This document shows, in pieces, positions 1-8,361 of a DNA stretch of 64,000 nt; positions within the stretch are counted from its first letter, which is position 1; every line of letters starts with the position of its first letter. Source of the DNA: Microbacterium sp. 18062 (GTDB taxonomy: Bacteria > Actinomycetota > Actinomycetes > Actinomycetales > Microbacteriaceae). Made by a program: the position numbers and the translations under genes. Location of the stretch: NCBI RefSeq assembly GCF_902706225.1, contig NZ_CACSKB010000006.1, forward strand, positions 1 to 64,000, written 5' to 3'. The notes under the pieces are model-generated. The model made no database searches and was not told the origin of the DNA. It saw only the letters and a list, made by a program, of their open reading frames with translations.

Positions 1-160
1 CCCCGCCCCCGTGTCCGCGCACTGCACCCCCGCCGCCGCGCACGGTCACGGCTCTCCCGCGCACGAGTCCTGTGCGCACGGTCATGGCCATCGGCCGAAC
101 GACCACGGTGCGCATCAGGGGGCGTCGGCCACCGATCACGGCGCCCACGAACGTCGCTGA
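1..160 (+). CDS. C-terminal end of a His-rich protein (5' truncated by window edge)
   Basis: Only the last 52 codons are present; the frame opens at base 2 and ends with TGA at 158-160. The tail is strikingly rich in His and Gly, with 11 His and 2 Cys in 52 residues, many as GH or DH pairs. Such tails are common on metal-handling proteins (transporters, chaperones), but no family can be named from this piece. The next gene begins 3 bases after the stop, so the two are probably co-transcribed and translationally coupled. The next protein is a membrane protein with its own AHVHG stretch, which fits a shared metal-related role; that is inference. Confidence 0.6.
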   Translation, partial: PAPVSAHCTPAAAHGHGSPAHESCAHGHGHRPNDHGAHQGASATDHGAHERR

Positions 161-163
161 GCC

Positions 164-679
164 GTGAACGATGTCCTGCATCTGTGGGCGCTCGCTCCCG
201 CCGCCGCCTCGGCCTGCTGCGTCGCGGCGGACCGCCGGCGGGTGCGGGCGCCCGAGCTCGCGTCGGCCGTGGGGATGCTCCTGGCGATGCTCGACAGTGC
301 GACCGGCACCGTGGTGCCGCCGGCCTACTGGGCGGGCATGCTCATTGCGGCCGCGGTCGTGCTCGCCGCCCACCGCAGCCCGCGGCGAAGGCGACGGATG
401 CGGCCGGCCGTCTCCGCCGTCATGACCGTGCACACGACGCTCGGGCTGGTGCTGATGGCCGCGATCATGCTGGCGATGGCTCCCGCGCAGCCGGTCGCGA
501 CGACCGCACACGTCCACGGGGCGTCGACCGTCGTGGCCGGCGCGCTGGTCGCGGGCGCCGCGGGGTTCGCCGCCTGGTCGGCGATCGAGTGCGCACGTTC
601 GCACGCGCCGCTCGAGCGCGCCCAGCTCGGGACGATGGGCCTGGCCACGCTCGTGATGGGCGTCGCCGTTCTGGTCTGA
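164..679 (+). CDS. integral membrane protein of unknown function
   Basis: 171 aa from a GTG start placed 3 nt after the preceding stop. About five hydrophobic segments are visible, near residues 3-22, 32-48, 53-70, 85-108 and 117-171 (the last probably two helices). A basic cytoplasmic loop (RRRRRM) lies near residue 75, and a His-containing stretch (THVHG) near residue 115 between helices. No recognised family motif. Coupling to the His-rich gene upstream suggests the pair works together at the membrane, possibly in metal handling. Codon use is typical of the neighbours, so it looks native and functional rather than a shadow. Confidence 0.65.
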   Translation: MNDVLHLWALAPAAASACCVAADRRRVRAPELASAVGMLLAMLDSATGTVVPPAYWAGMLIAAAVVLAAHRSPRRRRRMRPAVSAVMTVHTTLGLVLMAAIMLAMAPAQPVATTAHVHGASTVVAGALVAGAAGFAAWSAIECARSHAPLERAQLGTMGLATLVMGVAVLV

Positions 680-740
680 GCGGCGCTCTGACGCATCGCC
701 CGGCCTGCCCCCTCGAGCACCCCCGTGACAGGATGAGCGC

Positions 741-1676
741 GTGACCTCACGCCTCATGCTCCTCGACTCCGCGTCCCTCTACTTCCGGGCGTACTACGGC
801 GTGCCCGAGTCGGTCACCGCCCCCGACGGCACGGCCGTCAACGCGGTGCGCGGTTTCCTCGACATCATCGCGAAGCTCGTCGGCACGTACCGGCCGACGC
901 ACCTGGTCGCCTGCTGGGACGACGACTGGCGCCCGCAATGGCGCGTCGATCTCATCCCCACCTACAAGACCCACCGCGTGGTCGAGGTCGTCGCGGGCGG
1001 CCCCGACGTGGAAGAGGTGCCCGACCCGCTGGAGGCACAGGTCCCCCTCATCCTCGAGGCGCTGGCCCTTCTCGGAATCCCCGTCGCTGGCGCGGCCGAG
1101 CACGAGGCCGACGATGTGATCGGGACCCTGGCGACGGATGCGGGACTGCCCGTCGACATCGTCACCGGCGACCGGGACCTGTTCCAGCTCGTGGATGACG
1201 ACGCCGAGGTGCGCGTCGTCTACACGGCCCGCGGCATGAGCAACCTCGAGGTCGTGACCGACGAGACGATCCGCGGCCGGTACGGGGTGCATGCGGCACA
1301 GTACGTCGACTTCGCCGTCCTGCGTGGCGATGCATCCGACGGCCTCCCCGGCGTCGCCGGTATCGGCGAGAAGACCGCCGCGGCCCTGCTCGCCGCCCAC
1401 GGCGACCTCTCCGGCATCGCGGCGGCCGCGGATCGCGGCGAAGGCATGACCGCCGGCGTCCGCGCGAAGGTGCTCGCCGGCGCCGACTATCTCGCTGTCG
1501 CTCCGGCCGTCGTGCGCGTGGTGCGCGACCTCCCGCTCGAGATCCCGGACCCCCGCCTCGCACCGATCCTCGCGGATGCGGCGGCCGACGCCGCGGCCTT
1601 CGCCGCTCGCTGGGGACTCGGCGCCGCCTTCGAACGCGCGGCGGCCGCCATCGCCGCGATCAGCGACACCCCGTAG
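741..1676 (+). CDS. stand-alone 5'-3' exonuclease (PolI-N / FEN-like)
   Basis: 311 aa from GTG. It matches the 5' nuclease domain of DNA polymerase I without the polymerase. Visible metal-binding and DNA-binding motifs are the N-terminal LLDSASLYFRAYYG, EHEADDVIG with its acidic cluster, VTGDRDLFQLV, and the helix-hairpin-helix region GDASDGLPGVAGIGEKTA. All expected acidic residues are in place, so it should be active on flap or nicked DNA in replication and repair. Family members of about 300 aa are common beside a full-length polA elsewhere in actinobacteria. It is monocistronic, about 60 nt after the membrane gene, and is followed by a strong bidirectional hairpin. Confidence 0.9.
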   Translation: MTSRLMLLDSASLYFRAYYGVPESVTAPDGTAVNAVRGFLDIIAKLVGTYRPTHLVACWDDDWRPQWRVDLIPTYKTHRVVEVVAGGPDVEEVPDPLEAQVPLILEALALLGIPVAGAAEHEADDVIGTLATDAGLPVDIVTGDRDLFQLVDDDAEVRVVYTARGMSNLEVVTDETIRGRYGVHAAQYVDFAVLRGDASDGLPGVAGIGEKTAAALLAAHGDLSGIAAAADRGEGMTAGVRAKVLAGADYLAVAPAVVRVVRDLPLEIPDPRLAPILADAAADAAAFAARWGLGAAFERAAAAIAAISDTP

Positions 1677-1767
1677 GTCGGCGACACCCAGCAGGCGACG
1701 GCAAGGCCCGTCCGCATCCACGAGGGATGCCGTCCAGCCGCCGCCGGCGCACCCTCCCGGCCCGGGA

Positions 1768-1804
1768 ACGGCGGGCCCGCACCGTGGTGGTGCGGGCCCG
1801 CCGT
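1768..1804. terminator. bidirectional hairpin terminator
   Basis: Perfect 16-bp inverted repeat (ACGGCGGGCCCGCACC and its complement) around a 5-nt loop. It lies between the convergent exonuclease gene and the small membrane-protein gene, and there is no T-run on either side. It is expected to end both transcripts. Confidence 0.75.
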
Positions 1805-1815
1805 CCGGGTCGGGC

Positions 1816-2310
1816 CTAGGAGCCGGCGACGGCCGATCGCTTCACGACGACCGGAACCGAGGCGAGCCGATGGAGCGCCGTGCCGAACAGGATCGACAGG
1901 ACGCCGATGCCCATGGCGAACGCGGCGACACCGAAGGACACGACCGAGGTGAACAGCGATGCTCGCAGGAACGACGCGTTCATCATCGTCGCGCGGACCG
2001 GGTCCTCCCGGTCGAGCTCGGCGTACGTCTGACCGCCGGACGCCTCCATCGCGTGGTGCTGGATGATGTCGGCCTGCACGAACGCGGTGAAGGGCCCGGC
2101 GACCGTCTGTCCCTGGAAGGCGATCGCGTCGTCCGGGACGGTGATGTTCTCCGCCCGGAGCTGCGACGAGACCATGATCCAGACGACCGCGCCGACCACG
2201 ATCAGCGCGATCCCGCCGAGGATCCCGAGGATGCCGACGACTTTGACCAGCCCCACCTTCTTCACGGGGGCTTCGACGGCATCGACCGTGGCTGCTGTGG
2301 TGTCGGACAT
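1816..2310 (-). CDS. small two-segment membrane protein (often mislabelled LigA dioxygenase)
   Basis: 164 aa from ATG with a good GAGGAGG ribosome site. One hydrophobic segment lies near residues 22-50 and a second near 118-145, separated by an extracytoplasmic region with QTVAGPFTAF and ADIIQHHAMEASGGQTYAEL. Actinobacterial databases label this widespread family 'aromatic ring-opening dioxygenase LigA'; nothing in the sequence supports a dioxygenase (no metal-ligand pattern, and a membrane topology). Function unknown. Its start faces the repeat region behind trpD, so it has its own promoter there. Confidence 0.75.
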   Translation of the reverse strand: MSDTTAATVDAVEAPVKKVGLVKVVGILGILGGIALIVVGAVVWIMVSSQLRAENITVPDDAIAFQGQTVAGPFTAFVQADIIQHHAMEASGGQTYAELDREDPVRATMMNASFLRASLFTSVVSFGVAAFAMGIGVLSILFGTALHRLASVPVVVKRSAVAGS

Positions 2311-2487
2311 GAGCGTTCCTCCTCGGGATCGCGGCTATTGTCCCCATGCTAAGAGGTCAGACCACATCCGTCAATGGTCTGCGGGCCGTGAGAAACACGA
2401 TCCGGTCCCGCAGCGTCACGCGTGCCGCGTCAGCGGCGCGTGGTCCATGACCATCCGGGACAGACCCGAGGTCTCCCCTCTCCGGGG

Positions 2488-2617
2488 GAGACTCTCGCAT
2501 CAGCTTCTCGGGGCCCCTTGCGGGGCACTCCGCGGGGTGCGAAAGCCCGGTCGCTGCCCTTCGTCTCGTCGCTTCGCTCCTCGCTCAGGGACCGAGAGGA
2601 CGAGACTCTCGCATCAG
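2488..2617. repeat. composite intergenic repeat, copy R1 (after trpD)
   Basis: Two identical 16-mers, GAGACTCTCGCATCAG, at 2488-2503 and 2602-2617 flank about 98 bp. The interior holds a GC-rich hairpin module (GGGGCCCC...CGGGG) and a CGGTCGCTG...CGTCTCGTCGCT...CTCAGGGACCGAGAG module. The second 16-mer contains the trpD stop codon (TCA at 2614-2616). Related copies are at 46952-47149, 50781-50901 and 55214-55374, with a fragment at 10040-10095. The rest of the 2311-2613 gap shows no gene. Confidence 0.85.
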
Positions 2618-3675
2618 CCCGCGAGCTCCCTGGTGGTCTCGACCCACCGCGCGAGCGTCGCCTCGGCCGCACCGCTGTCGATCGCCGCCGCGGCGGCATC
2701 CCTCGCCTCCGCGAGACGGACGAGGATCGGGCGCTGCGCCTGTGCCGGGTCGTGCGAGAGCCGATACGCCGCGATCCCCGCGGCGGTGTTCAGGAGCACG
2801 ATGTCGCGCACCGGCCCCGGCTCCCCGGCGAGCACCTGCCGCACCACCGCGGCGTTGTACTCCGGATCCGCGCCGATCAGGTCGTCGATGCTCGCGAGCG
2901 GGATGTCCAGATCACGCGGATCGAGGTCGTGCTCGTGGATGTCGCCCCGTGAGACCTCCCAGATGCGGCTGTGACCGGTGGTCGTGAGCTCGTCCAGGCC
3001 GTCGTCCCCACGGAAGACCAGTGCCGTCGCCCCGCGCGTGCGGAACACGCCGGTGATCAACGGCACTCGGTCGAGCTGCGCCACGCCCACCGCGTTCGCC
3101 TCCGCGCGCGCCGGGTTGCACAGCGGCCCGAGGAAGTTGAAGACCGTCGGCACGCCGAGCTCGGCGCGCGTCGGGCCGGCGTGCCGGAACCCGGGATGGA
3201 ACGCGGCCGCGAAGGCGAACGTGATCCCGCAACGCGCGAGCGTCTCGGCGACGGCCTCCGGCGAGAGCGTCAGATCGATTCCGAGCGCGCGGAGGACGTC
3301 CGACGACCCCGAGGACGAGCTCGCGGCCTTGTTTCCGTGCTTGACCACAGGGATGCCCGAGGAGGCGGCCACGATCGCCGACATCGACGAGATGTTCACC
3401 GTGCCGAATCGATCACCGCCGGTGCCGACGATGTCCAGGACGCGGGAGTCGACCGGCAGGGGAAGCGCCGCCTCGAGGATCGCGTCGCGGAACCCGACGA
3501 TCTCGTCCACCGTCTCGCCCTTAGCGCGCAACGCGATGAGGAAGCCGGCCAGCTGCGACGGAGTCGCCTCCCCCGCCATCACTCGGCGCATCGCCCACGT
3601 CGACTCCGAGACGCTGAGGTCGGCTCCGTCGAGAAGTCGCGTGAGTATCGTCGGCCAGTCGCGGAGGTCCACCAT
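2614..3675 (-). CDS. trpD: anthranilate phosphoribosyltransferase
   Basis: 353 aa. Transfers phosphoribose from PRPP to anthranilate, the second step of tryptophan synthesis. An N-terminal helical domain precedes the PRPP-binding GTGGD (VGTGGDRFGTVNIS, near residue 85); KHGNKAASSSSGSSDVL follows near residue 112, with the phosphate and Mg contacts expected. Full length for the family. It stands apart from other trp genes. The ATG at 3675 lies 8 nt from a TAGGAT -10 box (3684-3689), so the mRNA is probably leaderless. It is divergent from ctaE, and its stop codon lies inside a dispersed repeat. Confidence 0.96.
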   Translation of the reverse strand: MVDLRDWPTILTRLLDGADLSVSESTWAMRRVMAGEATPSQLAGFLIALRAKGETVDEIVGFRDAILEAALPLPVDSRVLDIVGTGGDRFGTVNISSMSAIVAASSGIPVVKHGNKAASSSSGSSDVLRALGIDLTLSPEAVAETLARCGITFAFAAAFHPGFRHAGPTRAELGVPTVFNFLGPLCNPARAEANAVGVAQLDRVPLITGVFRTRGATALVFRGDDGLDELTTTGHSRIWEVSRGDIHEHDLDPRDLDIPLASIDDLIGADPEYNAAVVRQVLAGEPGPVRDIVLLNTAAGIAAYRLSHDPAQAQRPILVRLAEARDAAAAAIDSGAAEATLARWVETTRELAG

Positions 3676-3683
3676 GACTCAGA

Positions 3684-3689
3684 ATCCTA
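3684..3689 (-). promoter_or_regulatory. -10 box of trpD, leaderless arrangement
   Basis: TAGGAT on the minus strand, 8 nt from the trpD ATG, with no room for a ribosome site. The first transcribed base should be at or next to the start codon. Confidence 0.6.
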
Positions 3690-3765
3690 TCGAGGGCCCC
3701 GCCCCGCCGCGCACCGCGGGAAACGCCCGATGGCGGGCGGACTCCCGGCGAGCTCACCCGGTTTT

Positions 3766-3785
3766 CTTAGGTTCCCCTAAGCTTC
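3766..3785. promoter_or_regulatory. palindrome upstream of ctaE, DtxR/IdeR-like operator candidate
   Basis: CTTAGG-TTCC-CCTAAG, a perfect 6-bp inverted repeat, sits between the divergent trpD and ctaE promoters. Bases 3767-3785 match 14 of 19 positions of the DtxR/IdeR iron box consensus TTAGGTTAGCCTAACCTAA as I recall it. The right half is poor, so this is only a candidate for iron control of the heme-rich respiratory operon. Confidence 0.35.
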
Positions 3786-3837
3786 GACGCGGCCCGCACA
3801 AGGGTCCACGGTGCAAGAATCGGCCCCGGATATCGGT

Positions 3838-3843
3838 CATAAT
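3838..3843 (+). promoter_or_regulatory. -10 box of ctaE-qcrCAB, leaderless arrangement
   Basis: CATAAT, 7 nt before the GTG at 3851. The alternative in-frame ATG at 3842 overlaps this box, so it could not be translated from this promoter. Confidence 0.55.
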
Positions 3844-3850
3844 GGGGACT

Positions 3851-4477
3851 GTGACGACCCCAGCGACGTATTCCCAGGCCCTGCGCAAGGTCAAGAGGCC
3901 CGACCCGGTCGCCGTCGGCACGATCGTCTGGCTCGGCAGCGAGGTCATGTTCTTCGCGGGTCTGTTCGCGATCTACTTCACGCTCCGCAGCACGTCTCCC
4001 GAGCTGTGGGCCCAGGAGTCGTCGCTGCTCAACGTGCCCTTCGCGACGGTGAACACGATCATCCTCGTGCTCTCCTCCGTGACCTGCCAGATGGGCGTGT
4101 TCGCCGCCGAGCGCTTCCAGCCCTACCGCACCGCCCGCAACCCGCTGAGGTGGGGAATGGTCGAGTGGTTCTTCCTCAGCTTCTTCCTCGGCGCGGTCTT
4201 CGTGTCGGGTCAGGTGTGGGAGTACGCCCAGCTCGTCGCCGAGGGCATGCCGATCGCGGCGAACGCCTACGCGTCGGCGTTCTACCTCACGACCGGCTTC
4301 CACGCCCTGCACGTGACGGGCGGCCTGGTCGCGTTCCTCCTCGTCATCGGGCGCGCGTACGCCGTCAAGAACTTCGGGCGCAAGGAGATGACCACCTCGA
4401 TCGTCGTGTCGTACTACTGGCACTTCGTCGACGTGGTCTGGATCGCCCTGTTCCTCGTCATCTACTTCCTGCGATAG
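3851..4477 (+). CDS. ctaE: cytochrome c oxidase subunit III
   Basis: 208 aa from GTG; an ATG three codons upstream is possible but overlaps the -10 box. Subunit III of the aa3-type oxidase, an integral membrane protein with five hydrophobic segments. Visible landmarks are GTIVWLGSEVMFFAGLFAIY in the first helix, the TGFHALHVTGG segment, and SYYWHFVDVVWIALF at the C-terminus. As in other actinobacteria it leads the qcrCAB operon rather than sitting with ctaC and ctaD, which matches the bcc-aa3 supercomplex. qcrC starts 20 nt downstream. Confidence 0.95.
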   Translation: MTTPATYSQALRKVKRPDPVAVGTIVWLGSEVMFFAGLFAIYFTLRSTSPELWAQESSLLNVPFATVNTIILVLSSVTCQMGVFAAERFQPYRTARNPLRWGMVEWFFLSFFLGAVFVSGQVWEYAQLVAEGMPIAANAYASAFYLTTGFHALHVTGGLVAFLLVIGRAYAVKNFGRKEMTTSIVVSYYWHFVDVVWIALFLVIYFLR

Positions 4478-4496
4478 AGCGGAGCACCACCACCTC

Positions 4497-5300
4497 ATGG
4501 CACGAGAGAAGAAGCGCCGCCAGTCCGGTCGTCGCAGTCCCCTGGCCGCCGCTGCCCTCATCGGCATCGGCCTGCTGCTGACGGGCGGCGTGTACGCCGG
4601 CGCGTCGGCCGCGATGGCCGCGACGACCGACACGTCCGCCGCGGCATCCTCCCTCACCGTCGAAGACGGCAAGAAGCTCTTCCAGGCGAACTGCGCGACC
4701 TGCCACGGTCTCGACCTGCAGGGCACCGAGAACGGTCCGTCGCTCTACGGCGTCGGCGAGCTCGCCGTGCACTTCCAGGTCTCGACCGGCCGCATGCCGC
4801 TGCAGGCACAGGCTCCCCAGGCACCGCAGAAGCCGGTGCAGTTCACGGCGGAGCAGACCGCGGCGATGGCGGAGTTCGTCCAGTCGATCGCCCCCGGCCC
4901 CACCTACCCCGACGACGAGATCCTCGACGGCGACGGCGACGTCTCGAACGGCGCGGAGCTGTTCCGCATCAACTGCGCGATGTGCCACAACGTCGCCGGA
5001 GCCGGCGGTGCGCTCACCGAGGGCAAGTACGCCCCGAGCCTGCACACGACGAGCGCGCTGAACATCTACGCCGCCATGGTGACGGGCCCGCAGAACATGC
5101 CCGTGTTCAGCGACATGAACCTCACGGCGGAGGACAAGCGGGACATCATCTCGGCCCTCCTCTACATGCAGGACAACGAGTCGCCCGGCGGATTCACGCT
5201 CGGCTCTCTCGGCCCCGTCTCCGAGGGCCTGTTCATCTGGATCTTCGGTATCGGCTCGCTCATCGCGATCACGGTGTGGATCACCGCGAAGTCGAACTGA
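4497..5300 (+). CDS. qcrC: cytochrome bc1 complex diheme cytochrome c subunit
   Basis: 267 aa. A basic N-terminus and signal-anchor near residues 18-42 precede two c-type heme domains with CATCH (near residue 65) and CAMCH (near residue 161), then a C-terminal membrane helix near 243-262. The two hemes replace a separate cytochrome c and pass electrons straight from the bc1 complex to the oxidase, as known for actinobacterial QcrC. It acts on the outer face of the membrane. It lies between ctaE (20 nt) and qcrA (39 nt) in one operon. Confidence 0.96.
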   Translation: MAREKKRRQSGRRSPLAAAALIGIGLLLTGGVYAGASAAMAATTDTSAAASSLTVEDGKKLFQANCATCHGLDLQGTENGPSLYGVGELAVHFQVSTGRMPLQAQAPQAPQKPVQFTAEQTAAMAEFVQSIAPGPTYPDDEILDGDGDVSNGAELFRINCAMCHNVAGAGGALTEGKYAPSLHTTSALNIYAAMVTGPQNMPVFSDMNLTAEDKRDIISALLYMQDNESPGGFTLGSLGPVSEGLFIWIFGIGSLIAITVWITAKSN

Positions 5301-5339
5301 CCGTCCCCCATCGACCATACGGAACGTACGAGGAGCACC

Positions 5340-6419
5340 ATGGCACACGAGGGCGATCCGCTCGAGCACGAGAGGGCTTCCTGGAAGCCGTCGCGTGGTC
5401 TCGCTGTGGCAGTGTCCGACCCGGTGCACAACCCCGGCCTGCCGCCGCACCGGGAGCGCATCACGGACAAGGACCCGGCGGCGATGAAGCGCGCTGTGCG
5501 CACGGTCTACACGCTCTTCTACCTGTCGGTCGCCGCATCCATCTGGGCCGTCGTCGCCTACATGGTGTTCCCGATCGAGGACGGCTCGATCACCGCCATC
5601 CGCGACAACAACCTGTTCATCGGACTCGGCATCGCCTTCGCGCTGCTGGCCATCGGCGTGGGCGCGATCCACTGGTCGAAGGCGATCATGTCCGACAAGG
5701 AGTTCATCGAGCCCCGCCACGCGACCCGCGGACGTGATGAGACCCGTGAGGCCGTGGTGGCGAACTTCGCCGTCGCCAACGAGGAGTCCGGCTTCGGTCG
5801 CCGCGTGATGATCCGGAACTCGCTGCTCGCCGCCCTGGTCGCGTCCGTCGTCCCCGGCGTCGTGCTGTTCCGAGGTCTCGCCCCCGAGTCCAGCCCGGAC
5901 GACCCCTACGCCGGCGATCCCGTGCACCTGCTCAGCCACACGATGTGGAAGGAGGGCACGCGCCTCGCGCACGACCCCAGCGGCCGCCCGATCAAGGCGT
6001 CCGACGTCACGCTCGGCTCGGCGTTCCACGTCATCCCCGAGGAGCTCGCCGACCTCAGCCATCACGACGGCTACCTCGAGGAGAAGGCCAAGGCCATCGT
6101 CCTGCTCATGCGCATGCCGCAGGAGGTGCTCGTCGAGACCGAGGAGCGCAAGGACTGGTCGTACGACGGCATCGTCGCCTACTCGAAGGTGTGCACGCAC
6201 GTCGGCTGCCCCGTCGCGCTCTACGAGCAGCAGACGCACCATCTGCTCTGCCCATGCCATCAGTCGCAGTTCGATGTGTCCGACGGCGCGAAGGTCATCT
6301 TCGGCCCGGCCGCACGCGCGCTGCCCCAGCTGCCGATCACGGTCGACGACGAGGGCTACCTCGTCGCACGCAGCGACTTCACCGAACCCGTCGGCCCGAG
6401 CTTCTGGGAGCGTCATTGA
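5340..6419 (+). CDS. qcrA: cytochrome bc1 complex Rieske iron-sulfur subunit
   Basis: 359 aa with a GAGGAG ribosome site. The long N-terminal part carries three membrane helices (near residues 55-77, 90-110 and 158-178), the actinobacterial arrangement. The C-terminal Rieske fold has both cluster motifs, CTHVGCP and CPCHQSQFDV, giving the 2 Cys + 2 His ligands and the disulfide pair. It oxidises menaquinol and hands electrons to QcrC. Its last 4 bases overlap the qcrB start, suggesting translational coupling. Confidence 0.96.
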   Translation: MAHEGDPLEHERASWKPSRGLAVAVSDPVHNPGLPPHRERITDKDPAAMKRAVRTVYTLFYLSVAASIWAVVAYMVFPIEDGSITAIRDNNLFIGLGIAFALLAIGVGAIHWSKAIMSDKEFIEPRHATRGRDETREAVVANFAVANEESGFGRRVMIRNSLLAALVASVVPGVVLFRGLAPESSPDDPYAGDPVHLLSHTMWKEGTRLAHDPSGRPIKASDVTLGSAFHVIPEELADLSHHDGYLEEKAKAIVLLMRMPQEVLVETEERKDWSYDGIVAYSKVCTHVGCPVALYEQQTHHLLCPCHQSQFDVSDGAKVIFGPAARALPQLPITVDDEGYLVARSDFTEPVGPSFWERH

Positions 6420-8257
6420 GTACCGCCACTCACCCCACGGAGAACGTCACGCAGGAGCCTGCGTCGGGCGCCACGACGGCGACGGCCGACCGTGACGGCA
6501 AGCCGCTCGGCGGCCGTTTCGTCGGCGCCGCGGCGAACTACCTCGACGAGCGCACGAGTCTCTCGGGCCTGGTCAAGGAGCTCGGTCGCAAGATCTTCCC
6601 CGATCACTGGTCGTTCATGCTGGGCGAGATCGCCCTGTGGTCCTTCGTCGTCGTGCTCCTCTCGGGCACGTTCCTGACGTTCTTCTTCCAGGCGTCGATG
6701 GTCGAGACGCACTACTACGGCGCCTACGAGCCGATGCGTGGCATCGCGATGTCCGCGGCGCTCGAGTCGAGCCTCCACATCTCCTTCGACGTGCGCGGCG
6801 GCCTCCTCGTGCGTCAGATCCACCACTGGGCCGCGCTCGTGTTCGTCGCCGGCATCGGCGTGCACATGCTCCGCGTGTTCTTCACGGGCGCGTTCCGCAA
6901 GCCCCGCGAGCTGAACTGGGTGATCGGCTTCATCCTGTTCATCCTGGCGATGGCAGAGGGATTCACGGGCTACTCGCTCCCCGACGACCTGCTCTCGGGC
7001 AACGGCCTCCGCATCATCGACGGCATGGTCAAGGGCATCCCGCTCGTCGGGACCTGGATCTCGTTCCTGCTCTTCGGCGGCGAGTTCCCCGGAACAGACA
7101 TCGTCGGCCGCCTCTACACGCTGCACATCCTGCTGCTGCCGGCGATCCTCATCGCCCTGCTCGCTCTGCACCTCGTGCTGATGATCATCAACAAGCACAC
7201 GCAGTTCGCCGGCCCCGGGCGCACGAACAGCAACGTCGTCGGCTACCCGATGATGCCCGTCTACATGTCGAAGATGGGCGGGTTCTTCTTCATCACCTTC
7301 GGCGTGATCGTCCTGATCGCGTCGCTGTTCACGATCAACCCGATCTGGAACTACGGTCCATACGATCCCTCCCCCGTGTCGGCCGGCACCCAGCCCGACT
7401 GGTACATCGGCTTCGCCGACGGTGCCCTTCGTCTCGTGCCGCCGCACCTCGAGACGGTCTTCCTCGACCGCACGTGGTCGTGGAACATCCTGCTCCCGCT
7501 CGTCGTCATCGGCATCTTCATCGTGCTGGTGCTCATCTACCCCTTCATCGAGGCGTGGATCACCGGCGACAAGCGCGAGCACCACATCGCACAGCGTCCC
7601 CGCAACGCTGCCACGCGCACCGCGATCGGTGCGGCCGGCGTCACCTTCTACGCCGTGCTCTGGGCGGCGGCGTCCTCCGACATCATCGCGACCCATTTCT
7701 GGCTCACGATGGAGGGTGTCATCCACACCCTGCAGGCCCTGCTGATCCTCGGCCCGATCATCGCCTACTTCGTCACGAAGCGAATCTGCATCGCTCTTCA
7801 GAGGAAGGACCGCGAGATCGCGCTGCACGGCTACGAGTCCGGCCGGATCGTGCGCCTTCCGGGCGGCGAATACATCGAGGTCCACCAGCCGGTGGACGAG
7901 TACGAGCGCTGGAAGCTCGTCGACAACGAGGTGAACGAGCCGTTGGTGGTCCGCCCGAACGCTCAGGGCCGCATTCCGTGGCATGAGAACGTGCGCGCGT
8001 CCATCTCGCGCTGGTTCTTCGAGGACCGCCTCTCCCCACTGACGCAGGCCGAGATCGCCGCAGCGGTCGCCCACCAGCACCATGAGCTCGACCACATCGA
8101 CGCCGAGGAGGCCGCGGAGATCGAAGGCGCCGCCGAACGCGCCGAGGCGGAGGGACGCCCGACCGTCTCGCTGCACGACAAGGCCGAGGTGGAGCTCCCC
8201 TCGCCGAAGGGTCTCGAAGAGATCAACAAGCCGAAGGACGACGACGCCAAGGGCTGA
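6416..8257 (+). CDS. qcrB: cytochrome bc1 complex cytochrome b subunit
   Basis: 613 aa from a TTG start overlapping the qcrA stop (TTGA at 6416-6419). This start gives MSTATHPTENVT and the usual family N-terminus; the frame is open further upstream, but that part is the qcrA antiframe. The membrane core has the paired heme-b histidines (VRQIHHWAALVFVAGIGVHM, and LHILLLPAIL with LALHLVLMII) and a PDWY quinol-site motif (GTQPDWYIGF). The last roughly 75 residues form a charged, Glu/Ala-rich cytoplasmic tail, typical of actinobacterial QcrB. It is the last gene of ctaE-qcrCAB; a hairpin follows 13 nt after the stop. Confidence 0.95.
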   Translation: MSTATHPTENVTQEPASGATTATADRDGKPLGGRFVGAAANYLDERTSLSGLVKELGRKIFPDHWSFMLGEIALWSFVVVLLSGTFLTFFFQASMVETHYYGAYEPMRGIAMSAALESSLHISFDVRGGLLVRQIHHWAALVFVAGIGVHMLRVFFTGAFRKPRELNWVIGFILFILAMAEGFTGYSLPDDLLSGNGLRIIDGMVKGIPLVGTWISFLLFGGEFPGTDIVGRLYTLHILLLPAILIALLALHLVLMIINKHTQFAGPGRTNSNVVGYPMMPVYMSKMGGFFFITFGVIVLIASLFTINPIWNYGPYDPSPVSAGTQPDWYIGFADGALRLVPPHLETVFLDRTWSWNILLPLVVIGIFIVLVLIYPFIEAWITGDKREHHIAQRPRNAATRTAIGAAGVTFYAVLWAAASSDIIATHFWLTMEGVIHTLQALLILGPIIAYFVTKRICIALQRKDREIALHGYESGRIVRLPGGEYIEVHQPVDEYERWKLVDNEVNEPLVVRPNAQGRIPWHENVRASISRWFFEDRLSPLTQAEIAAAVAHQHHELDHIDAEEAAEIEGAAERAEAEGRPTVSLHDKAEVELPSPKGLEEINKPKDDDAKG

Positions 8258-8269
8258 GTACTCCACGAC

Positions 8270-8301
8270 GGAATGCCCCGGCCCTCGGATCGGGGCATTC
8301 C
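8270..8301 (+). terminator. terminator of ctaE-qcrCAB
   Basis: Perfect 11-bp inverted repeat GGAATGCCCCG / CGGGGCATTCC with a 10-nt loop, followed by GCATTCTTC. It lies 13 nt after the qcrB stop. Confidence 0.85.
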
Positions 8302-8349
8302 GCATTCTTCGATGTTCATGTCTGTAACACGGCCGTGACAGCGCCCCGA

Positions 8350-8355
8350 TAGCGT
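8350..8355 (+). promoter_or_regulatory. -10 box of the urate-hydroxylase-like gene, leaderless
   Basis: TAGCGT, 6 nt before the GTG at 8362; no Shine-Dalgarno sequence fits between them. Confidence 0.55.
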
Positions 8356-8361
8356 GACGGG

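Noticed and set aside
1816..2310. Aromatic ring-opening dioxygenase LigA
   Set aside because: The common database label for this family, but the protein is a small membrane protein without dioxygenase motifs.
2466..2700. Small protein-coding genes within the repeat region R1
   Set aside because: Frames there are Arg/Ser-rich, lack ribosome sites and lie on the repeat itself.
4458..8305. Long minus-strand open frames over qcrC, qcrA and qcrB
   Set aside because: High-GC antisense artefacts with skewed Asp/Arg/Glu composition; the plus strand encodes complete respiratory subunits.
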